From NCBI GenBank assembly GCA_903944895.1, contig CAJATL010000247.1, positions 1 to 64,000 of the forward strand: a DNA stretch of 64,000 nt, given 5' to 3'. Shown here piece after piece: positions 35,135 to 45,464 of this stretch; positions within the stretch are counted from its first letter, which is position 1, and every line of letters begins with the position of its first letter. Source of the stretch: an uncultured Bacteroidota bacterium. Its GTDB lineage: Bacteria > Bacteroidota > Bacteroidia > Bacteroidales > 4484-276. Position numbers and translations under genes: made by a program. Under the pieces are notes generated by a model. The model was given only the letters and a program-made list of their open reading frames with translations. It did not search any database and was not told where the DNA came from.

Positions 35135-35283
35135 CCTGCGAGAAAAACACATGCAAAGGAAGTTTCTCAAACAACATTAAGCAGGAAATACGACACAAAA
35201 TAATGGGTGTCCAGTATTACCCTAAGTGAACCCTAAGTTTATCAAAAGGCTATTTTGATTCGTAGAAAATGAAGGAAATTTAT

Positions 35284-35291
35284 TATATTTG
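35284..35291 (+). promoter_or_regulatory. candidate -7 element before the AraC-type regulator
   Basis: TATATTTG followed by CAG is an excellent TAnnTTTG match, 120 bp before the regulator's ATG. A TTTG at 35254-35257 is 26 bp upstream, longer than the usual spacing. Confidence 0.45.
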
Positions 35292-35411
35292 CAGCCTAAA
35301 TTTACATAATTACTGTTAGGCGATTTTTATGTAAATAATTGTCAATGAGCTAAAATGTTAGAAATATCTTTAAAAGTTGAAGATTTTATTTACAAAATTT
35401 GCTAAACTATT

Positions 35412-36326
35412 ATGAAAAAAGAACGTGTTAATTTTTATAAATACTTTCCTGTTTCGGAAGAGGATACAAGTTGGGGGGTTTTTATCGAAAATGTGGGATC
35501 GTCAGTAGTATTGGAAGGTGAGAATTATCCATTAATTGGTCATCCCAACACGCATTATTTCACCTGGGAAAAGGGGCGGTATCTTTCGGGTTACCAATTA
35601 TTACTTATTGCCGATGGAAGAGGTGTTTTTGAATCTGAAACTATGGGCATAATCAGTCTTTCACCTGGTAGTATGATCTTACTTTGTCCAAACGTTTGGC
35701 ATCGCTACCGGCCTTTAAAAAAAACGGGATGGAAAGAATACTGGATTGGTTTTGATGGCGATTTAGCAAGCAGGTTAGTTAAAGGAAGTGTTTTTAATGA
35801 TTTGCTGCCTATACTAATGATTAAAGAGTTTCAGGAAATTCAGAATTTGTTTGACATAGCAGTGAGTTACTCTATCGAAGAAAAGCCAGGCTTTCAGCAA
35901 ATTGTTGTTGGAATCCTTTTACAAATTTTCGGGCATGTTCAATACAACATCAAGAACAAAACGAAACAAAGCAGATCGTTTATGAATCAGATAAACCTTG
36001 CTAAGGAACTAATGAAAAGCAATAAGAGCGAAAATCTTGATGTTCCTAAAATTGCACAGGAGCTTAACATAGGTTATGCACTTTTCCGCAAAAAATTTAA
36101 AGAATTTACGGGTATGTCACCAAAACAATACCAGATGCAGTTTAAACTTAACCAAGCAAAATCACTTCTGCTGGGTACAGATATGCCTGTAAAAATCATT
36201 GCCTTCGAAACCGGGTTCGAATCAATTTATCATTTTTCAAAAGTTTTTAAAGAAAAAACCGGTTCCAGTCCTTCACAATATAGACAGATTGTAATGGATT
36301 CCAACAAGAGTGTTTTGAATCAGTAA
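35412..36326 (+). CDS. AraC family transcriptional regulator, probably of the rhamnose/xylose genes
   Basis: 304 residues with an N-terminal cupin sugar-binding domain (about 40-130; LSPGSMILLCPNVWHRYRP is the typical strand-turn) and a C-terminal double helix-turn-helix (about 190-292). In the latter, LDVPKIAQELNIGYALFRKKF is the first helix-turn-helix and VKIIAFETGFESIYHFSKVF plus KTGSSPSQYR the second, with the family's consensus ending. The gene is transcribed toward rhaB, 238 bp away, as RhaR/RhaS-like activators often are. The likely effector is rhamnose or xylose; that is inferred from position. Confidence 0.9.
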   Translation: MKKERVNFYKYFPVSEEDTSWGVFIENVGSSVVLEGENYPLIGHPNTHYFTWEKGRYLSGYQLLLIADGRGVFESETMGIISLSPGSMILLCPNVWHRYRPLKKTGWKEYWIGFDGDLASRLVKGSVFNDLLPILMIKEFQEIQNLFDIAVSYSIEEKPGFQQIVVGILLQIFGHVQYNIKNKTKQSRSFMNQINLAKELMKSNKSENLDVPKIAQELNIGYALFRKKFKEFTGMSPKQYQMQFKLNQAKSLLLGTDMPVKIIAFETGFESIYHFSKVFKEKTGSSPSQYRQIVMDSNKSVLNQ

Positions 36327-36564
36327 GCCTTAGCAATTATTCCTTCGTACAAATTGTAATTTTCAAAAAAATTTTTTTTTGTTGAATGCTTTGTATTTGT
36401 CATTAATGTGTTATTTTTACACTCTTAATTAATTCTTTTAATTTAGAAAAAAAGATTATTTAAATAATTGGTAAATAGTAATCTAAATTATTTTGAATAA
36501 TAATCATGTTTATATTTTTTCGAGTTTAGTTTAACTTTTTGATAATAATATTTGTCTTTTTTGG
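36327..36564. promoter_or_regulatory. AT-rich control region before rhaB
   Basis: The 238 bp between the regulator and rhaB are very AT-rich. A perfect 14-bp palindrome, ATTATTTAAATAAT, lies at 36455-36468; its low complexity weakens it as an operator. No clear TAnnTTTG is present (TTATTTTG near 36492 and a TATTTG near 36550 are the nearest). Presumed binding region for the AraC-type protein. Confidence 0.3.
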
Positions 36565-38046
36565 ATGATACAATCAACACATTTAGCTATTGACTTAGGG
36601 GCTGAAAGCGGAAGAGCACTTCTTGGAACTTTTAATGGTGAAGTGCTTGATATTATCGAAATACACCGATTCCAGACAGGTATTCTAAATCTGTCGGGCG
36701 GACGACATTGGAATATTTATCGGTTTTATGAGGAAATTTTATTCGCAATAGGTAAAGCCAGACAGATAAGTAAAAACCCACTCACTACGATTGGCATTGA
36801 CACCTGGGGAGTTGACTATGCCATCGTTAATGAAGATGGCTTTATTTCCGGTTTACCCTTCAGCTATCGCGACAACCGGACCATAAATACTGTGGAAGCG
36901 GTTTCAAGAATTGTTGATTTACGGCGGATTTATGATCTTACCGGAGTACAAATCCTTCCTTTTAACACATTGTTTCAATTATTTGCGGCAAAAAATGGAA
37001 GTCCCAATACCTTGGCCAAAGGTTCCAGCCTGCTTTTTATTCCTGACATTTTGAACTATTTTTTAACCGGCATCAAGACTACGGAGTTTACGTTTGCTAC
37101 CACTTCACAACTTTTTAATCCCATGAAAATGACATGGGAAAACGAACTCCTTGCTTTGGCAGGTATAGAGTCAACTGACATGCAGCAAATTGTTCAACCC
37201 TGTACCATCATCGGGCGGCTAAATAAAACAAGCACCAATCAAAACTCATTCGCTGAAACCCTGGTCATAGCGCCGGCCACACACGACACCGCATCTTCCA
37301 TTGCCGCAATACCGGCTACGGGTAGCGACTGGGCATACATCAGCACTGGAACATGGGCGCTGGTAGGTGTTGAAACCAAAAAACCCATTATCAATGATCT
37401 TACCTTCCGCTACAACATTACAAACGAAGGAGGAATCGAAGGTTTCAGGTTACTGAAAAACATGATGGGGCTTTGGTTACTGCAAGGCTGCCGTAAAGTT
37501 TGGGATGAGAATAAATATACTTATGAAATGTTGATGCTTATGGCAAAAGAAGCACCCCAATTTTCCTATTACATAAATCCTGACCACACCAGTTTCTTTA
37601 ATCCTCCTGATATGCCTGAGGCAATTATGAATTATTGCAGGGTAACAGGCCAGCAGCCTCCGAACAACAAAGCTGCTATGATTCGTGGAATATTAGAATG
37701 TCTGGCACTGAAAACCCGAGTTATTCTTGAGCAGATTTCGGAAGCAACTTCTGTCCAGATTAATAAAATTTACATCACTGGTGGAGGTATAAATAACATG
37801 TTATTATGCAAATTTATCGCGGATGCAACTGGTCTTCCGGTTATTCCAACATTCGTCGAAAGCACCGCAATGGGAAACTTATTGGGGCAGCTCATCGCCT
37901 GTAGTAAAATTAAAAATCTGGATGAAGGCAGGGCATTGCTTCGGAAGCACATGGATACGCTGGTTTATTTCCCTGAAAACAACGATGTTTGGAACACTGC
38001 TTTTGAAAAATTCAAAGAGATAACTAACAAAGAATTTAGTCAATAA
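36565..38046 (+). CDS. rhaB: rhamnulokinase
   Basis: The 493-residue FGGY-family kinase phosphorylates L-rhamnulose to L-rhamnulose 1-phosphate in the cytoplasm. It has the nucleotide-binding opening AIDLGAESGRALLG (about residues 8-21), the rhamnulokinase signature IDTWGVDYAIV (about 80-90), HDTASSIAAIP, STGTWALVGVE and the late ITGGGINN adenosine-loop motif. Length matches RhaB (about 489). It starts the tight rha-xyl gene train; rhaA follows after 10 bp. Confidence 0.95.
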   Translation: MIQSTHLAIDLGAESGRALLGTFNGEVLDIIEIHRFQTGILNLSGGRHWNIYRFYEEILFAIGKARQISKNPLTTIGIDTWGVDYAIVNEDGFISGLPFSYRDNRTINTVEAVSRIVDLRRIYDLTGVQILPFNTLFQLFAAKNGSPNTLAKGSSLLFIPDILNYFLTGIKTTEFTFATTSQLFNPMKMTWENELLALAGIESTDMQQIVQPCTIIGRLNKTSTNQNSFAETLVIAPATHDTASSIAAIPATGSDWAYISTGTWALVGVETKKPIINDLTFRYNITNEGGIEGFRLLKNMMGLWLLQGCRKVWDENKYTYEMLMLMAKEAPQFSYYINPDHTSFFNPPDMPEAIMNYCRVTGQQPPNNKAAMIRGILECLALKTRVILEQISEATSVQINKIYITGGGINNMLLCKFIADATGLPVIPTFVESTAMGNLLGQLIACSKIKNLDEGRALLRKHMDTLVYFPENNDVWNTAFEKFKEITNKEFSQ

Positions 38047-38056
38047 TTAATTTGAA

Positions 38057-39304
38057 ATGGAAAAAATTACAAAAAATTTCAATCAAGCCCGGGATCGTTA
38101 TAGTGCCATTCGTGTAGATACTGATATGGTGATTAAAGTACTTGAAAATATTTCAATTTCCATCCATTGCTGGCAAGCCGATGATGTGGGAGGTTTCGAA
38201 AATAACAACAGTGGGTTGACCGGAGGCATACAGGTGACCGGAAATTATCCTGGGAAGGCACGAAAAATGGATGAATTACGAAAGGATATCATCAAAGCCA
38301 TGATGTTGATACCCGGAACTCACCGATTGAGCCTGCACTCAATTTATGGCGACTTTCAGGGGAAAAAAGTTGATCGAAATGAGGTTGAGCCAATTCATTT
38401 TCAAAGCTGGATGGATTGGGGAAAAGCTCATAATATAAAGCTGGATTTTAACTCAACTTCTTTTTCTCATCCAAAAAGCGGAAACCTTTCCCTTGCCAAT
38501 CCTGATAAGGAAATCCGCGATTTCTGGATTGACCACACAAAACGTTGCCGCGCCATCAGCGAAGAAATGGGCAGGCAACAGGCCAACCCTTGTATGATGA
38601 ATTTATGGATTCACGATGGATCGAAAGAGGTACCTGCCAATCGCTTGCGCTACAGGGCAATATTGAAAGATTCGCTGGACGAAATATTTGCCATTAGATA
38701 CCTGAATATGAAAGATAGCATCGAGGCCAAACTATTCGGCATCGGGCTGGAAAGTTACACTGTTGGTTCTTATGATTTTTACCTTGGATATGGGGCAAAA
38801 AACAACAAAATCGTAACTCTGGATACAGGCCATTTCCATCCAACCGAAAGTGTTGCCGATAAAATTTCTTCATTGTTGCTCTTTACTCCGGAAATTATGT
38901 TGCATGTAAGCCGCCCTATCCGATGGGACAGCGACCATGTTGTTATCCTGAACGATGACCTTACCGACCTGACCCGTGAAATTATCCGTTGCAATGCTTT
39001 AGACCGTATTCATATCGGTTTAGATTTTTTCGATGCTACTATCAACCGCATCGGCGCTTATGTAATTGGAACAAGGGCTACACAAAAAGCATTGCTGATG
39101 GCTTTGCTCGAACCCATCGAAATGCTGATGAAATATGAAGATAACAACCAGCTTTTTGAAAGACTTGCCCTCCAGGAAGAATTGAAATCAATGCCCTGGC
39201 AGGCCGTTTTCGATTATTTCTGTTTGAAAAATAATGTTCCGGTTGGAATGGATTTTATAACTGAGATTCAGCAATATGAACGAGAAATTACAAGCAAGCG
39301 GTAA
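38057..39304 (+). CDS. rhaA: L-rhamnose isomerase
   Basis: A 415-residue enzyme interconverting L-rhamnose and L-rhamnulose with a divalent metal. Family signatures include SIHCWQADDVGGFE with the active-site His/Trp, GGIQVTGNYPGKAR, LHSIYGDFQ, LDFNSTSFSHPK with metal ligands nearby, and TLDTGHFHPTESVADKISS. Length matches RhaA (about 419). Its last 29 bp overlap the start of rhaD, a sign of translational coupling. Confidence 0.96.
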   Translation: MEKITKNFNQARDRYSAIRVDTDMVIKVLENISISIHCWQADDVGGFENNNSGLTGGIQVTGNYPGKARKMDELRKDIIKAMMLIPGTHRLSLHSIYGDFQGKKVDRNEVEPIHFQSWMDWGKAHNIKLDFNSTSFSHPKSGNLSLANPDKEIRDFWIDHTKRCRAISEEMGRQQANPCMMNLWIHDGSKEVPANRLRYRAILKDSLDEIFAIRYLNMKDSIEAKLFGIGLESYTVGSYDFYLGYGAKNNKIVTLDTGHFHPTESVADKISSLLLFTPEIMLHVSRPIRWDSDHVVILNDDLTDLTREIIRCNALDRIHIGLDFFDATINRIGAYVIGTRATQKALLMALLEPIEMLMKYEDNNQLFERLALQEELKSMPWQAVFDYFCLKNNVPVGMDFITEIQQYEREITSKR

Positions 39305-40088
39305 TAACATCCAAAACGAATTACACCGCATCGCCGAAGTTGCAGGTTTCCTCTGGCAACGCAACTGGGCTGAGGCTAACGGGGGCAATATTTCTGTAAA
39401 TCTGACTCACCTGGCAGATTATGAATTGCTTAATTTGCCTGCTTCAACAACCGGTTGTAACCTGGCAGAAGAAGTTCCTGCAATTGCCAACAACATTTTC
39501 TATGTTACAGGAACCGGTAAGCGAATGCGCGATGTCGCAAAATCACCAATTGAATTTGGTGCAATTATCAGGATTACTGCGGATGGGAAAAAATTTGAAA
39601 TCATTTCGGAAAAGCCTGTAAAACCAACTTCCGAGTTACCCTCACATCTGAGTATTCATAACTTTTTGATGGCAAAAGGAAACAGCAAAAGCGTGGTTTT
39701 GCACACCCATCCAACCGAACTGATTGCTTTAACGCACTCAAACACGTTTTTAAACGCAGAACATTTTACACAAACGCTTTGGGCGATGATTCCCGAAGCT
39801 CGCGTAATTATCCCAAAAGGACTTGGCGTTGTGCCGTATTTGCTGCCCGGCACTGTCGAACTAGCCCGTGCTACCATAAAACAACTCGAAAAACATGATG
39901 TTGTGATGTGGGAAAAACATGGCACTTTAGCCGTTGGTGAGGATATCGCCGATTGTTTCGATGTGATTGATACTTTGACAAAATCAGCCAGGATTTACCT
40001 CTTTGCCAGAACTGCAGGTTTCGTGCCACATGGATTGACAAAAGCGCAATTGGATGAACTGGCACGGGCATTTAATCTAAATTTGTAA
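39276..40088 (+). CDS. rhaD: L-rhamnulose-1-phosphate aldolase
   Basis: A 270-residue class II zinc aldolase that splits L-rhamnulose 1-phosphate into dihydroxyacetone phosphate and L-lactaldehyde. Visible motifs are RNWAEANGGNIS (phosphate-binding Asn/Gly), TGTGKRMRD, VVLHTHPTELIALTH with the paired zinc His residues, and MWEKHGTLAVGE with the third His. Length is as in E. coli RhaD (274). No lactaldehyde reductase or dehydrogenase follows in the train, so its product must be handled by genes elsewhere. Confidence 0.95.
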   Translation: MNEKLQASGNNIQNELHRIAEVAGFLWQRNWAEANGGNISVNLTHLADYELLNLPASTTGCNLAEEVPAIANNIFYVTGTGKRMRDVAKSPIEFGAIIRITADGKKFEIISEKPVKPTSELPSHLSIHNFLMAKGNSKSVVLHTHPTELIALTHSNTFLNAEHFTQTLWAMIPEARVIIPKGLGVVPYLLPGTVELARATIKQLEKHDVVMWEKHGTLAVGEDIADCFDVIDTLTKSARIYLFARTAGFVPHGLTKAQLDELARAFNLNL

Positions 40089-40113
40089 TGAAATAACGAT
40101 ATTTTTCCCGGAT

Positions 40114-41472
40114 ATGAAAACAACAGTATTTGGTGCCAGAATTTTATTTATGTCTTGTCTTTCTTTGCTTAATGCACAATTCATGCTTTCTCAAAATCCA
40201 ATCTCACCACCAGGAGTTTACATTGCTGACCCAACAGCCAGAGTTTGGAATGATGGAAAACTTTACATCTATGGTTCATTAGACGAAAGTTGTGACGATT
40301 ATTGTTCACCCCGGCATTATTTACTCATCACCGAGGACATGAAAAATTGGGGACTTGTCGAAAATATTTTTACATCAAAAGGAAATGGTGATGGCGTTCC
40401 GTACAACGACAAAGTGTTGTACGCTCCTGATGCAGCATACAAAGATGGAATCTGGTATTTGTACTATTGCCAGCCCGACAGGGAATTTGCCGAAGGTGTC
40501 GCAACCGCGTCAAAACCGACTGGTCCTTTTCAAAATGGTGCAAGTATTAACCTAAAAGGCTACAACCAGATTGACCCGGCCACCTTTATTGACGATGACG
40601 GAACGGCTTATTACCTCTGGGGACAATTTACATTGAAAATGGGTAAATTGAAACCAAACATGAAAGAACTGGATTTAAATTCGGTGAGGGACAGCATCAT
40701 CACCGAAGGTGAACACCATTTTCACGAAGGCGCTTTTATGACCAAAATCAATGGGCTTTATTACATTGTTTTTGCCGATCTTTCCCGCGCCGACATTCCA
40801 ACATGCATCGGCTATGCCACGGCATTGTCACCGTTTGGCCCCTACAAATATGGAGGTGTGATAATTGATAACAACCATTGTAATCCCGGAAACTGGAACA
40901 ACCACGGTTCAATTGCCGAATTTAGAGGGCAATGGTATGTTTTTTACCATCGCTCAACTCATGGTTGCAACACCATGCGCAAAGCCTGTGTTGAACCCAT
41001 CGAAATACTGGAAGATGGGTCAATCCCGGAAGTGGAAATGACTTCCCAGGGTGCCGCTGAGCCTTTAGATGCAACAGTACTTATTGATGCCGGGCGGGCT
41101 TGTATTCTCAACGGCAACATCAGGATTGAGCAGCTTGGATATCAAAATGAAGAATTAACCAAAATTCACAGCGGCGACAAGGCAGGCTACAAATACATCA
41201 ATTTTGGTGATGGAGTTGATAGCGTTACCTTCAGGATTTCCGCCGGACCGAAAGGTGGAAAAATAGTGGTTTCACTTGATAAGCCCTGGCATACCAGGCT
41301 TGGTATTTTAGAAATACAACCAGGGAATGGTGAACAATGGCAGGACCTGACTTTTCCTATTCAACGTGCTAGCGGGGTTCATGCGCTTTGGCTGCATTTT
41401 TATGGCGAAGACGAACAAATGTTTTCGATAGACTGGTTCACTTTTTCAAAATCAAAAAACAAAAATCAATAA
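40114..41472 (+). CDS. GH43 family glycosidase with C-terminal CBM6-like domain
   Basis: 452 residues with a signal peptide (about 1-26, ending LSQN). The five-bladed propeller motifs are present: VYIADPTARVWNDGKLYIYG with the catalytic-base Asp, LYAPDAAYKDGIWYLYY, QIDPATFIDDDGTAYYLWG with the second Asp, and HEGAFMTKINGLYYIVFAD with the acid Glu. Residues about 310-450 form a CBM6-like beta-sandwich (KYINFGDGVDSVTFRIS, VHALWLHFYG). GH43 enzymes remove beta-xylosyl or alpha-arabinosyl units. Its position between rhaD and xylB (25 and 21 bp gaps) suggests it feeds xylose or arabinose into the pathway. Exact specificity is not visible. Confidence 0.92.
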   Translation: MKTTVFGARILFMSCLSLLNAQFMLSQNPISPPGVYIADPTARVWNDGKLYIYGSLDESCDDYCSPRHYLLITEDMKNWGLVENIFTSKGNGDGVPYNDKVLYAPDAAYKDGIWYLYYCQPDREFAEGVATASKPTGPFQNGASINLKGYNQIDPATFIDDDGTAYYLWGQFTLKMGKLKPNMKELDLNSVRDSIITEGEHHFHEGAFMTKINGLYYIVFADLSRADIPTCIGYATALSPFGPYKYGGVIIDNNHCNPGNWNNHGSIAEFRGQWYVFYHRSTHGCNTMRKACVEPIEILEDGSIPEVEMTSQGAAEPLDATVLIDAGRACILNGNIRIEQLGYQNEELTKIHSGDKAGYKYINFGDGVDSVTFRISAGPKGGKIVVSLDKPWHTRLGILEIQPGNGEQWQDLTFPIQRASGVHALWLHFYGEDEQMFSIDWFTFSKSKNKNQ

Positions 41473-41493
41473 TCTAAAATCAAAAATCATGGT

Positions 41494-42981
41494 ATGTACA
41501 CTTTAGGAATTGATTTGGGTAGTTCATCGGTAAAAGTTTCGGTGCTGGATGTTGATTCCGGCAAATGTTTAGGTTCGGCCTATTCTCCGGAACAGGCCAT
41601 GGCAATCATCGCGCCAAAGGCTGGTTGGGCCGAGCAGGATCCCACAACCTGGTGGGAAAACACAAAGCTGGCCATCCTGAAAGTTTTGTCGGCAGGCAAT
41701 ATTTCGGCCAGGGACATTTCCGCTGTTGGCATCGCTTACCAAATGCATGGACTGGTAGCTGTAGATAAAAACCACTTACCTGTCAGACCTTCCATAATCT
41801 GGTGCGACAGCAGGGCTATTGAAACCGGAGACCGGATTTTTTCAGTTGCCGGAAAAGATAAATGTATGTCGCACTTGCTTAATTCGCCTGCAAATTTCAC
41901 GCTTTCAAAATTGCTGTGGGTTAAAGAGCATGAACCGGAAATTTATGAAAAAATCCATAAAATCATGCTGCCTGGCGATTACCTGGCAATGCGGCTTACA
42001 GGAGAAATAAACACCACTGCTTCCGGTCTTTCCGAAGCGATACTTTGGGATTTTAAGGCAGGTGGCATAGCCGGGTTTGTCCTGGAAGCCGCGGGAATCG
42101 AAAAATCGTTGATCCCGGAATTAGTCCCGACTTTTGGCATTCAGGGTTATTTATCAAAAGAAGCAGCATTTGAACTTGCCCTTCCGGAAGGTATTCCACT
42201 CACTTACAGGGCAGGCGATCAGCCCAATAATGCGTTTTCGCTAAATGTACTAAACCCCGGCGAAATTGCAGCAACAGCAGGTACTTCCGGAGTTGTTTAT
42301 GGAGTTACCGATGAAATTATATCTGATCCTTACTCCAGGGTAAACACCTTTGCTCATGTTAACCATAGTGTTGTTGATCCAAGGTTTGGAGTGTTACTCT
42401 GCATCAACGGAACAGGAATTTCAAACAGTTGGATCCGCAAAATTACAGGAGCTGCCGATTTCGAATTCATGAACAAAAAGGCGTTGGAGGTTTTGCCTGG
42501 TTCGGAAGGTTTGCTTTTTTTGCCATTTGGGAATGGCGCAGAGCGAATGTTAAATAACAGGCAACTTGGTTCCTCATTTTTCAACATAGATTTCAACACG
42601 CATCGCTCCGAACATCTTTTCAGGGCTGTGCAGGAAGGAGTTGCTTTTGCTTTCAATTATGGAATTCAAATTTTGGCGCAAATGGCAATGAAGCCAACAT
42701 TAATCCGGGCCGGAAATGCAAACATGTTTTTGAGTAAAGTTTTCTGCAATTCCCTTTCTGCAATTTCAAATACAAGTATCGAACTTTTTAATACCGATGG
42801 CTCGGTTGGCGCAGCAAGAGCTTCGGCTTTTGGGGCAGGATTTTATAAAGATTATTCCGAATGTTTTAAAAACCTTGTCAGGATTAGCGAAGTTGAACCT
42901 GATCCGATCATCCGGGAACAACTTTTAAACGCTTATTATAATTGGGAAAAGATTATGTTAAAACAATTTTTACAACGATGA
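41494..42981 (+). CDS. xylB: xylulokinase
   Basis: A 495-residue FGGY kinase that makes D-xylulose 5-phosphate. It opens LGIDLGSSSVKVSVLD, then has GWAEQDPTTWW, IAYQMHGLV with the substrate His, WCDSRA, the RAGDQPNNAF sugar-binding stretch with catalytic Asp, and AGTSGVVYG. Length and motif order match XylB. It overlaps the downstream GH31 start by 4 bp (ATGA). Confidence 0.94.
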   Translation: MYTLGIDLGSSSVKVSVLDVDSGKCLGSAYSPEQAMAIIAPKAGWAEQDPTTWWENTKLAILKVLSAGNISARDISAVGIAYQMHGLVAVDKNHLPVRPSIIWCDSRAIETGDRIFSVAGKDKCMSHLLNSPANFTLSKLLWVKEHEPEIYEKIHKIMLPGDYLAMRLTGEINTTASGLSEAILWDFKAGGIAGFVLEAAGIEKSLIPELVPTFGIQGYLSKEAAFELALPEGIPLTYRAGDQPNNAFSLNVLNPGEIAATAGTSGVVYGVTDEIISDPYSRVNTFAHVNHSVVDPRFGVLLCINGTGISNSWIRKITGAADFEFMNKKALEVLPGSEGLLFLPFGNGAERMLNNRQLGSSFFNIDFNTHRSEHLFRAVQEGVAFAFNYGIQILAQMAMKPTLIRAGNANMFLSKVFCNSLSAISNTSIELFNTDGSVGAARASAFGAGFYKDYSECFKNLVRISEVEPDPIIREQLLNAYYNWEKIMLKQFLQR

Positions 42982-45422
42982 AGCACATAACGACTTTAAC
43001 TAAACTCATGATACTGGCTTTTATAGTGCTTGTATCATCATGCAAACAAGAAAACACAACCGAAAAAATCGCAAGCGGTGTCATTTTTCGGGGAAAGAAC
43101 GAAAATCTGAAAATCAAATTCTTTACCCCCAAAATTGTTCGCGTAACTCATGCGCCAACCACCGAATGGTCAAAAAGAGGAAGTCTGATTATCTCTAAAA
43201 TAAAAGAACAAGTTGAAATTAGCATCCGGGAAACTTCAGAATCCATTGAAATAGAAAGCGATTCATTGTTAATTCTTATCGAAAAAAAGAGTGGAACCTG
43301 TCATTTTAAAGAGAAGGACAAAAGGACAATCCTTGCCGAAAAATCCTCAAAATGTAAAATGGACACAGTCGCCAATGAGACTTGTTATAATATCCTGCAG
43401 TCGTTTATACTTAACAGCGATGAGGCGCTTTACGGACTTGGCCAGCATCAGGATGGAATCATGAACTGGCGGGGCAAAGAGGTTACCCTGGTTCAGACAA
43501 ATGTTCATGCGGTAAGTCCCTTTGTCATTTCTACCCGGAATTATGGTATTCTTTGGGATAATTATTCAAAAACCATCTTTAAGGATGATAGTACCGGTGC
43601 ATCTTTCTGGTCGGAAGTTGCCGATCAGGTTGACTATTATTTTATTGCTGGAAAAAACATGGATGATGTGATTGCCGGTTATCGCGACCTGACCGGACAA
43701 GCGCCTATGTTTGGAAAGTGGGCTTTCGGATATTGGCAAAGCAAAGAAAGATATAAATACGACAAGGAAATTCTGGGTGTAGCTAAAGAATACAGGGATC
43801 GCAAAATCCCCATCGACAACATCGTTCAGGACTGGCGATATTGGGCGCTTTTCGATTCGGTTGATGTCGAAAAAAGCAGGCAAAGCGCTAAAGATAGCTG
43901 GAGTTCGATGCAGTTTCATCCGTCCACATATTCTGATCCGGCAGGAACAATCAAAGAGATTCATGAGAAATACAACATGCACTACATGATTTCCATTTGG
44001 CCTATTGTTGGAAAAGAAACAGAAATTTTTGCCGAATTAAACCAAAAAGGACATTTACTTCCTCCTGAAACCTGGACTACAGGCTTCTTGTATGATGCCT
44101 ACAGTCAGGAAGCCAGGGATATTTACTGGAAATACATCCGCAAAGGTTTGATGAAACAGGGTGTAGATGCTTTATGGATGGATGCCACCGAGCCTGAAAT
44201 GAACGACCAGCACACCTACGAAGTTTCCGAAAAGTGGATTAAAAAGTTTGGTAAAACACAAATCGGAACGATGTCAAGATATTTAAACCCGTATTCATTA
44301 GTCACCACGAAGGGTGTTTACGAAAACTGGCGGCGGGATATACCTGAAAAAAGAGTTTTTATCTTAACCCGCTCCGGATTTGCCGGCCAGCAAAGGTATG
44401 CAGCAGTTACCTGGTCGGGTGATATTAATGCAACCTGGGACATTTACAGAAGACAGATTTCGGCAGGGCTTAACTTTTCGATGGCAGGAATGCCTTACTG
44501 GACCATGGATATCGGAGCATTTTTTATGAATGGCCACGACAGAGGTTACGGAGAAGGAAATTATAAAAGCAGCAAAGAACCGGCCTACCGGGAGTTGTAC
44601 GTCCGCTGGTTTCAGTTTGGCGCATTTTGCCCTATTTTCCGCTCGCATGGAACCCATTCTCCGCGAGAGGCGTGGCAGTTTGGAGAGCCTGGCTCCATCA
44701 CTTATGAATCGTTGCTAAAATTTGATAATCTTCGCTACCGGCTTTTACCTTATATTTATTCAACTGCCTGGAGAGTAACAAACCAGGGTTACACCATGAT
44801 GCGCGGACTGGCAATGGATTTCGGAAATGATCCAAATGTTTTACAAATTAGCAACCAGTATTTGTTTGGACCTGCTATGATGGTAACACCGGTTACTGAG
44901 GAACAGTATTTCCCGGCCAGCGGACTCACCACCCGCGAAGTGAAAGGTTTCGAAACCTATCTTCCTGCGGGCTCGGAATGGTACGACTTCTGGACTGGCG
45001 AAAAACTTGCCGGTGGAGAAAAAACCTGGCGACCAACGCCGTTGGATATTATGCCAATTTATGTGAAAGCCGGTTCCATCATCCCAATGGGGCCTTTTAA
45101 ACAATACTCCACCGAAATTCCTGAAGATCCCATCGAGCTTAGGATTTATCCGGGTTCAGATGCTAGTTTTGTGCTTTACGAAGATGAAAACGATAATTAC
45201 AATTACGAAAAAGGAACCTTCGTCACCATTGCTTTTAGCTGGAATGATCAGGAGAAAATCCTTACTATCGGTAAACGAGAGGGAAAATTCCCCGGAATGT
45301 TAACCAATAGAAAATTTGATGTGGTAATTGTTGGCAATGAGCATGGCACGGGCGAAAAAGTCACCAAAAAGCCTGACAGGGAAATCATTTATTCCGGACA
45401 GGAATTAAAGATTGAGTTTTAA
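42978..45422 (+). CDS. GH31 family alpha-xylosidase-type lipoprotein
   Basis: I place the start at ATG 42978, giving 814 residues: it forms an ATGA overlap with the xylB stop and yields a clean lipoprotein signal (VLVSSC). An upstream in-frame start at 42942 would add 12 residues inside xylB and spoil the signal. After the N-terminal beta domain the barrel shows GKWAFGYWQSKERY, DNIVQDWRYWAL, LWMDATEPEMN with nucleophile Asp about 402, and TWSGDINATW with the acid/base Asp. The WMDATEPE form is common in Bacteroidota alpha-xylosidases. It would release alpha-xylose, as from xyloglucan pieces, for XylE. An alpha-glucosidase remains possible. Confidence 0.92.
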   Translation: MKHITTLTKLMILAFIVLVSSCKQENTTEKIASGVIFRGKNENLKIKFFTPKIVRVTHAPTTEWSKRGSLIISKIKEQVEISIRETSESIEIESDSLLILIEKKSGTCHFKEKDKRTILAEKSSKCKMDTVANETCYNILQSFILNSDEALYGLGQHQDGIMNWRGKEVTLVQTNVHAVSPFVISTRNYGILWDNYSKTIFKDDSTGASFWSEVADQVDYYFIAGKNMDDVIAGYRDLTGQAPMFGKWAFGYWQSKERYKYDKEILGVAKEYRDRKIPIDNIVQDWRYWALFDSVDVEKSRQSAKDSWSSMQFHPSTYSDPAGTIKEIHEKYNMHYMISIWPIVGKETEIFAELNQKGHLLPPETWTTGFLYDAYSQEARDIYWKYIRKGLMKQGVDALWMDATEPEMNDQHTYEVSEKWIKKFGKTQIGTMSRYLNPYSLVTTKGVYENWRRDIPEKRVFILTRSGFAGQQRYAAVTWSGDINATWDIYRRQISAGLNFSMAGMPYWTMDIGAFFMNGHDRGYGEGNYKSSKEPAYRELYVRWFQFGAFCPIFRSHGTHSPREAWQFGEPGSITYESLLKFDNLRYRLLPYIYSTAWRVTNQGYTMMRGLAMDFGNDPNVLQISNQYLFGPAMMVTPVTEEQYFPASGLTTREVKGFETYLPAGSEWYDFWTGEKLAGGEKTWRPTPLDIMPIYVKAGSIIPMGPFKQYSTEIPEDPIELRIYPGSDASFVLYEDENDNYNYEKGTFVTIAFSWNDQEKILTIGKREGKFPGMLTNRKFDVVIVGNEHGTGEKVTKKPDREIIYSGQELKIEF

Positions 45423-45464
45423 CCGGATTTTTTGGGATTGTAAAAAACTAAAATCAACATAATT

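Noticed and set aside
42942-45422. Longer start for the GH31 gene
   Set aside because: It adds 12 residues within xylB and disrupts a clean lipoprotein signal; ATG 42978 forms a standard ATGA overlap.
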